Part shown: positions 57,393 through 61,449 of the stretch, piece by piece
How the letters are laid out: each line of letters starts with the position of its first letter
Numbering within the stretch: the first letter of the stretch is position 1
Assembly (NCBI RefSeq): GCF_008905045.1
Contig: NZ_VWMY01000065.1
Location: forward strand, 1 to 61,449
DNA from: Streptomyces albicerus
GTDB lineage: Bacteria; Actinomycetota; Actinomycetes; Streptomycetales; Streptomycetaceae
DNA: 61,449 nucleotides
Reading direction: 5' to 3'
Program-made: the position numbers and the translations under genes
The notes under the pieces: model-generated
The model's database searches: none
Told to the model about the DNA's origin: nothing
Seen by the model: only the letters and a program-made list of their open reading frames with translations

Positions 57393-58253
57393 TCAGCGGA
57401 CGGTGGCGCGGGCGGCCCGCTCGATCACGTCGGCCACCAGGTGGGGGTGGGAAACGGCGACCGAGTGGGAGGCGGCGACCTCGGTGGTGTGCGCGTGGGC
57501 ACGCTTGGCCATGAAGCGCTGGACGGCCGCGGGGATGTTGAGGTCGCGGGTGGTGACGATGTCCCAGCTGGGCTTGGTCTTCCAGGCCGCGGTGGTGGCC
57601 TTCTCCTCCAGGGCGGCCTGGGCGACGGGACGCTGCGCGGCGGCCATCAGCGCGGCCTGCCGGGCGGGCACGTCGGCGGCGAACTGGTGACGGAACTTGT
57701 CCTGCTGGATGTACAGGTCGGTGGCGGTGGAGCCGTCGGCCTGCTTGTAGGTGACCGGGTCGAGTGCGTCGGGGAGCGTGGAGCCCGGGTACTTGTTGGT
57801 GAGCTCCAGGGCACTCTCGCCGGGGGCGGGCAGGAAGGCGGCGACGTAGACCAGGGCCTTGACCTCGGGGTCATTGGTGGCCGCCTGGCTGATGACGTTG
57901 CCGCCGTAGGAGTGGCCGACGAGGATCTTCGGACCCTTGACGTGGTCGAGGACCGTGCGCAGGGCGGCGGCGTCGGAGGCCGGGCCGCGCAGCGGGTTGG
58001 CGGCGGCGATGACCGGATAGCCGTCGGCGCGCAGGTCCGCGATGACACCGTTCCAGCTGGAGCCGTCGGCGAAGGCGCCGTGCTCCAGGACGATGGTCGG
58101 CTTGGTGTGTCGTCCGGCGCCGGCGGCCTCGGCGACCTCGCTCGCGCCGTTGGCGGTGCCGCTGAGGGCGAACGCGCCGAACGCGAGCCCCGCCGTGACC
58201 GTCGAGACCACACCCGTCGCCAGCTGCTTGCGTCCACCCTTGATGCTCACCAC
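57393..58253 (-). CDS. Secreted alpha/beta hydrolase (Ser nucleophile)
   Basis: 286 residues. The N-terminus is signal-like (GGRKQLATGVVSTVTAGLAF, then GAFALSGTANGA). The core has TIVLEHGAFADGSSWNGVI, the nucleophile Ser in VGHSYGGNVISQA, and the catalytic His probably in AASHSVAVSHP. It is of the salicylate-esterase/MenH-like group and differs from its Asp-nucleophile neighbours. The GTG at 58253 has GAGAGGGG upstream. Its promoter region carries two family-1 operators (58314-58334 and 58353-58373) with TTGACA-N17-CAAATT on the minus strand, shared with the divergent msrA gene. Confidence 0.88.
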   Translation of the reverse strand: MVSIKGGRKQLATGVVSTVTAGLAFGAFALSGTANGASEVAEAAGAGRHTKPTIVLEHGAFADGSSWNGVIADLRADGYPVIAAANPLRGPASDAAALRTVLDHVKGPKILVGHSYGGNVISQAATNDPEVKALVYVAAFLPAPGESALELTNKYPGSTLPDALDPVTYKQADGSTATDLYIQQDKFRHQFAADVPARQAALMAAAQRPVAQAALEEKATTAAWKTKPSWDIVTTRDLNIPAAVQRFMAKRAHAHTTEVAASHSVAVSHPHLVADVIERAARATVR

Positions 58254-58313
58254 GACTGACCCCTCTCAGGAATGTTTCTCGGTACATGGGGCGGGCCGGC
58301 CCTGCCGGCTTTC

Positions 58314-58373
58314 GTCACCGCCCTGACTGGTGATGAATTTGTCATGCGCTCCGTCACCTGTCAAGGTGGTGAC
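58314..58373. promoter_or_regulatory. Tandem operators in divergent hydrolase/msrA promoter region
   Basis: Site 1: GTCACC-GCCCTGACT-GGTGAT (58314-58334). Site 2: GTCACC-TGTCAAGGT-GGTGAC (58353-58373). Centres are 39 bp apart. Minus strand: TTGACA-N17-CAAATT towards the hydrolase. Plus strand: TTGTCA (58339-58344)-N17-CAAGGT (58362-58367) towards msrA. One repressor could therefore switch both genes. Confidence 0.75.
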
Positions 58374-58444
58374 GAAGAGGTTTCCGGGTCGGCGTGCGAG
58401 CCTGGAGCCTGCGCGGACGGACACGGACAGAAAGGCGGATTGCC

Positions 58445-58960
58445 ATGAGTGACGCCGAGGAGAAGGCGCTACTGGCGGGTGGCTGCTTCTGGGGCATGCA
58501 GGAGCTGATCCGGGCGCTGCCCGGTGTGGTGGGCACCCGGGTGGGCTACAGCGGTGACGACGACAAGCCCAATGCCACCTATCGCGACCACGGAAAACAC
58601 GCGGAGTCGATCGAGATCACCTTCGATCCCTCGGTCACCGACTACCGCACGATCCTGGAGTACTTCTTCCAGATCCACGACCCGAGCACGAGGAACCGGC
58701 AGGGCAACGACATCGGCCTCAGCTACCGCTCCGCCATCTTCTATCTCGACGAGGAGCAGCGCCGCATCGCGCAGGACACCATCGCCGATGTCGACGCGTC
58801 CGGGCTGTGGCCGGGACCGGTGGTGACCGAGGTGGTGCCGGCCGGCCCGTTCTGGGAGGCCGAGCCGGAGCACCAGGACTACCTCCAGCGCTACCCGGAC
58901 GGCTACACCTGCCACTTCCCGCGGCCGAACTGGCGCCTGCCCAGGCGCGAAGCGTCCTGA
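58445..58960 (+). CDS. msrA: Peptide methionine-S-sulfoxide reductase
   Basis: 171 residues. LLAGGCFWGMQELIRALPGV contains the catalytic G-C-F-W. RVGYSGDDDKPNATYRDHGK and HAESIEITFDPSVTDYRTIL are the usual continuation. IHDPSTRNRQGNDIGLSYRS is the substrate side. YRDHGKHAE varies from the common Y-x-x-V-x-x-G-x-T-G-H-A-E. No second Cys pair of the usual C-terminal resolving type is seen except YTCHFPRP, so recycling may differ. It reduces oxidised methionine in cytoplasmic proteins. The ATG at 58445 has AAAGG upstream. Shares an operator region with the divergent hydrolase. Complements the MsrP-like enzyme at 17477. Confidence 0.93.
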   Translation: MSDAEEKALLAGGCFWGMQELIRALPGVVGTRVGYSGDDDKPNATYRDHGKHAESIEITFDPSVTDYRTILEYFFQIHDPSTRNRQGNDIGLSYRSAIFYLDEEQRRIAQDTIADVDASGLWPGPVVTEVVPAGPFWEAEPEHQDYLQRYPDGYTCHFPRPNWRLPRREAS

Positions 58961-58963
58961 ACA

Positions 58964-59010
58964 CCGGCGCGCGGCCGGGACGGACGACGCCCTTCCCGGC
59001 CGCGCGCCGG
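58964..59010. terminator. Bidirectional hairpin terminator
   Basis: CCGGCGCGCGGCCGGGA and its exact complement form a 17-bp stem with a 13-base loop, between convergent msrA and creatininase-like genes. Confidence 0.87.
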
Positions 59011-59036
59011 AGGCCACAGCGGCGCTGAGCGTTGGC

Positions 59037-59795
59037 CTACTTCGCCCACGGGTCGCGCAGGATGATGTCTGCCAGCGCGGCCGCACAGCCGGCGAGCATC
59101 CGCTCGCCCTTCTCGGGGCTCGCGACCCGGGCGTCGCCCGCTACCCCGGACTCGGTGATCCGGTCGAAGGGCACGGCCATGTACACCGGCTCGGTGGACT
59201 CCGCGGGCAGCGTGATCCGCGGCCCGTGCGCCTCGGCCAGCTGCTCGGCACGGATCAGTTCGGGGAAGGCGGCCATCATCATGGACGTCTCCCCCTCACA
59301 CGCGTGCATGAGGCCGTCCTGGGTCTCCAGGGTGTCCCGCACCACTTCCCGTCCGATGCCGAAGTAGCTGGCGAACGCGATCGGCGTCGACAACTCCGCG
59401 GTCAGTTCGGTCGTGAGGGCATTGAGCGCGGTCATGTTCCCGCCGTGCCCGTTGACGATCAGGATGCGTGAGAAACCCGCTCGGATCACGGAGCGGCAGA
59501 TGTCACGCAGCAGTGCGTGCAACGTGGGCAGGCTGAGTGTGAGGGTGCCGCCGAAGGCCATGTGGTGCTCCGACAGTCCCGTCGGCACGGAAGGCGTCAC
59601 CACCACGCCGGTGTGCTCGGCGGCCAGCACCGCCGCCCGGCGGCACACCTCCGCGGCCAGGAAGTCGTCGACGCCGGTGGGCAGATGAGGGCCGTGCTGC
59701 TCGGTGGCCCCGATGGGCAGCAGTACCACCGCGTCCCGCGCCGCGAGGGCACGCAGCTCGGCGGCGGTCAGCCGGTTCCACTGGACTTCGCTCAT
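59037..59795 (-). CDS. Creatininase-family amidohydrolase
   Basis: 252 residues. Metal ligands are visible in PIGATEQHGPHLPTGVD (Glu, His, Asp), ILIVNGHGGNMTAL (His) and HACEGETSMMMAAFP (Glu). This is the creatininase/MftE fold, in which two divalent metals open amide rings or cut peptides. The family includes creatinine amidohydrolase, formamidopyrimidine deformylases and the mycofactocin peptidase MftE; no mycofactocin genes are near, so a general amidohydrolase is the safe call. The ATG at 59795 has AGGAGGAG upstream. It follows the hydrolase gene at 59862 on the same strand with a 66-base gap and may be co-transcribed with it. Confidence 0.9.
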   Translation of the reverse strand: MSEVQWNRLTAAELRALAARDAVVLLPIGATEQHGPHLPTGVDDFLAAEVCRRAAVLAAEHTGVVVTPSVPTGLSEHHMAFGGTLTLSLPTLHALLRDICRSVIRAGFSRILIVNGHGGNMTALNALTTELTAELSTPIAFASYFGIGREVVRDTLETQDGLMHACEGETSMMMAAFPELIRAEQLAEAHGPRITLPAESTEPVYMAVPFDRITESGVAGDARVASPEKGERMLAGCAAALADIILRDPWAK

Positions 59796-59861
59796 CAGGA
59801 ACTCCTCCTGGGCGTGACCGACGCGGTGTGCGGGGCGCCGGGGCGGTGGCGGGTGCGGATC

Positions 59862-60929
59862 TTAGAGATGGTCGGCGTCGACCACGGCCTGGGCGAAGAC
59901 GGTGGGCGCCTCCTGCGGCAGGTTGTGACCGATGTTCTCGATCGTGCGGTGCAGATAGGGGCCGGTGAAGAAGCGGCGGTAGGTGGACCCGTCGCCCGGC
60001 GCGGTGAAGGGGTCGAGCGCGGGGTCGAGCGTGACGGTGGGGACGCCGATGTGGGGCTGGGCGGCCAGCTTCTTCTCATAGCGGTCGTAGCGTCGGTCGC
60101 CCTCGATCAGGCCGATGCGCCAGCGGTAGTTGTAGAGGACGATGGCGGCGTAGTCGGGGTTCTTGAAGGCCTCGGCGGTGCGCGCGAAGGTGGCGTCGTC
60201 GAAGTTCCAGTTGGGGGAGACGATGGTCCACACATAGCGGCACAGCGCGATGCGGTCCTCCTCGTTCTCCATGGCCTTCTTGCCGCGGTCGCTGGCGAAG
60301 TACCACTGGTACCACCAGTTGCGCTCGACGGCCGGAGCGGCGGGCTCCAGCTGCGCCTTGCGGTTGGTGATGACGTAGCCGCTGGTGGACAGGAGGGCCT
60401 TGACGCGCTCGGGCCACAGGGCGGCGATGATGTCGGCGGTCCGCGAGCCCCAGTCGAAGCCGGCGAGGACGGCCTTCTCGATCTTCAGGGCGTCCATGAA
60501 CGCGATGATGTCCAGGGCGATGGCGGACTGCTCGGCGTTGCGCGGGGTGTGGCGGGACAGGAAGCGGGTGCTCCCGTGGCCGCGCAGGTAGGGAACGAGG
60601 ACGCGGTAGCCGAGGTCGGCGAGAAGCGGGGCGACGTCGACGTAGCTGTGGATGTCGTAGGGCCAGCCGTGCAGGAGAACGACGACCGGGCCGCGGGCCG
60701 GGCCGGCCTCGGCGTAACCGATGTCCAGGACACCCGCCTTGACGTGCTTGAGCGTGCCGAACTCGGTGTGGGTGCCGGGGGCGATGGTGGGCACCGTGGG
60801 AGCGGAAGCGCCGCCCGACGTGTGCGAGGCGGTCGCGGCGGATGCGCTGGTCTGCAGGCCGGACAGTGAGACCGCGGCCGCGCCGGTGCCCAGGCCGACG
60901 GCCTTGCTGAAGGTACGCCTGTTGATCAT
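59862..60929 (-). CDS. Tat-exported alpha/beta hydrolase (epoxide hydrolase/dehalogenase type)
   Basis: 355 residues. A twin-arginine signal (MINRRTFSKAVGLGTGAAAV) opens the protein. The core has LLHGWPYDIHSYVD, nucleophile Asp in AGFDWGSRTADIIAA and catalytic His in NIGHNLPQEAP. It is a full-length paralogue of the protein at 54180. The ATG at 60929 has GGAGG upstream. The promoter carries the longest family-1 operator, with 14-bp arms (61037-61073); on the minus strand TTGACA-N17-GAGGGT runs through it. A creatininase-like gene follows. Probably acts on exogenous epoxides or halides outside the cell. Confidence 0.9.
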   Translation of the reverse strand: MINRRTFSKAVGLGTGAAAVSLSGLQTSASAATASHTSGGASAPTVPTIAPGTHTEFGTLKHVKAGVLDIGYAEAGPARGPVVVLLHGWPYDIHSYVDVAPLLADLGYRVLVPYLRGHGSTRFLSRHTPRNAEQSAIALDIIAFMDALKIEKAVLAGFDWGSRTADIIAALWPERVKALLSTSGYVITNRKAQLEPAAPAVERNWWYQWYFASDRGKKAMENEEDRIALCRYVWTIVSPNWNFDDATFARTAEAFKNPDYAAIVLYNYRWRIGLIEGDRRYDRYEKKLAAQPHIGVPTVTLDPALDPFTAPGDGSTYRRFFTGPYLHRTIENIGHNLPQEAPTVFAQAVVDADHL

Positions 60930-61036
60930 GTGAAGTCCTCCGTCGTGCGTTTACGGTGACCGGCCCGAGCCCGGGAAACCCCTGCTCACATCGGCGGTAC
61001 GAGATCACCTCGGCTCTTGACGCAACGACCCTCGCA

Positions 61037-61073
61037 CACCATTCGTCACCTGTCAAAGGGGTGACGAATGGTG
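61037..61073 (-). promoter_or_regulatory. Extended GTCACC-N9-GGTGAC operator, alpha/beta hydrolase gene
   Basis: Perfect 14-bp arms (CACCATTCGTCACC, spacer TGTCAAAGG, exact complement), the longest symmetry of any family-1 site in the window. The core GTCACC-N9-GGTGAC is at 61045-61065. A minus-strand TTGACA -35 lies in the spacer. Confidence 0.75.
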
Positions 61074-61225
61074 GTTTCGACGAGGCCGAGCGGCAGCTCC
61101 GAGGCCGTCCTGTCCCACGAGCGGGACCCGGCGGCACATACTCTCGTCCGCAACGAAACGGGATACATCAGTCATCTGACGGTCAGACACGCAGTCATGC
61201 GACTGAGCTCCTCGACGTCCCGCAC

Positions 61226-61449
61226 TCAGATGCCGTGTTCGCCCTCCAGCCTTTCCAGTGCGTCGCGGAGGGCGGCGCGGGAGGTGATGCCGAGTTTGGG
61301 GAAGACGCGGTAGAGGTGTGAGCTGACGGTGCGGGGGGAGAGGTGCATGCGTTCGCCGATTTCTTTGTTGGTGAGGCCGCGGGCGGCGAGGTCGGCGATC
61401 CGGCGTTCCTGCCAGGTCAGTTCGGCGAGGTGTGTGGATGTGGTGCGGG
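61226..61449 (-). CDS. C-terminal end of a LuxR-family regulator (cut by window edge)
   Basis: The last ~74 residues of a protein that continues beyond the window: HLAELTWQERRIADLAARGL, then TNKEIGERMHLSPRTVSSHL, then YRVFPKLGITSRAAL and a short tail to TGA (61226-61228). This is a LuxR-type HTH. It is very close to the C-terminus of the 943-residue regulator at 40099 (LTWQERRIAELAADGLTNKE there). By analogy it is probably the end of a large ATPase-type LuxR protein of the kind whose remnant lies at 53771. Its own start and promoter are not in the window. Confidence 0.85.
   Translation of the reverse strand, partial: RTTSTHLAELTWQERRIADLAARGLTNKEIGERMHLSPRTVSSHLYRVFPKLGITSRAALRDALERLEGEHGI

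Overview
The window reads as part of a Streptomyces (or very close actinomycete) chromosome. It is visibly about 70% GC with strong third-position bias, many GTG/TTG starts, AGGAGG-type leaders, several Tat-exported enzymes, two SARP/AfsR regulators, an SsgA-like sporulation protein, and large LuxR-type ATPase regulators. Broken genes (GH9 cellulase, P450, GH2, a LuxR-type ATPase, a frameshifted acetyltransferase) and duplicated hydrolases suggest a plastic accessory region such as a chromosome arm. No rRNA, tRNA, transposase, integrase or CRISPR array was seen.

Layout. 1-9 kb: exported cupin, multicopper oxidase, SARP regulator, MarR/MFS efflux pair, PoxB-type pyruvate oxidase. 9-18 kb: GH9 remnant, a two-gene small-peptide operon, carboxymuconolactone decarboxylase/SnoaL pair, SsgA-like protein, Bax-inhibitor-like membrane protein, P450 remnant, tannase, and a molybdopterin oxidoreductase/cytochrome b pair. 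18-24 kb: two ABC-F genes, the first behind an attenuator-like leader, then a CGNR/ABATE regulator and an unknown gene. 24-33 kb: second SARP, ECF sigma factor, cupins, MEKHLA protein, GH2 remnant, PTPS-like enzyme, YbaB-like protein, metallo-beta-lactamase fold protein. 33-40 kb: GOLPH3-like protein, flavin disulfide reductase, glyoxalase-like protein, Ohr/OsmC peroxidase, peptide deformylase, exported epoxide hydrolase. 40-52 kb: LuxR-type ATPase, TetR, quinone oxidoreductase, SnoaL protein, broken GNAT, ketopantoate reductase-like enzyme, TPP enzyme, TetR/MFS pair. 52-61 kb: two SnoaL/epoxide hydrolase cassettes in opposite orientation, three exported or signal-bearing alpha/beta hydrolases, MsrA, creatininase-like amidohydrolase, and the 3' end of a second LuxR-type ATPase.

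The main result is regulatory. Three families of palindromes recur between genes. (1) GTCACC-N9-GGTGAC occurs at 13 places. It overlaps promoter-like elements upstream of the small-peptide operon, Bax-inhibitor gene, MsrP-like gene, CGNR regulator, second SARP, Ohr gene, exported epoxide hydrolase, LuxR remnant, two alpha/beta hydrolases and MsrA. This looks like a dispersed stress regulon for peroxide, methionine-sulfoxide and electrophile repair. The CGNR protein, whose GTG start abuts a site, is the best local candidate regulator. (2) TGGACC-N4-GGTCCA occurs upstream of a TetR gene, its adjacent MFS pump and three SnoaL transcription units, which suggests a second, TetR-controlled regulon. 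(3) CACATGTG/ACACGTGT palindromes occur at 12 places, none inside a confidently called coding region apart from one overlapping the marR ribosome-binding site and start.

Everything here comes from reading the sequence and the translated frames. Family names rest on recognised motifs and not on database searches.
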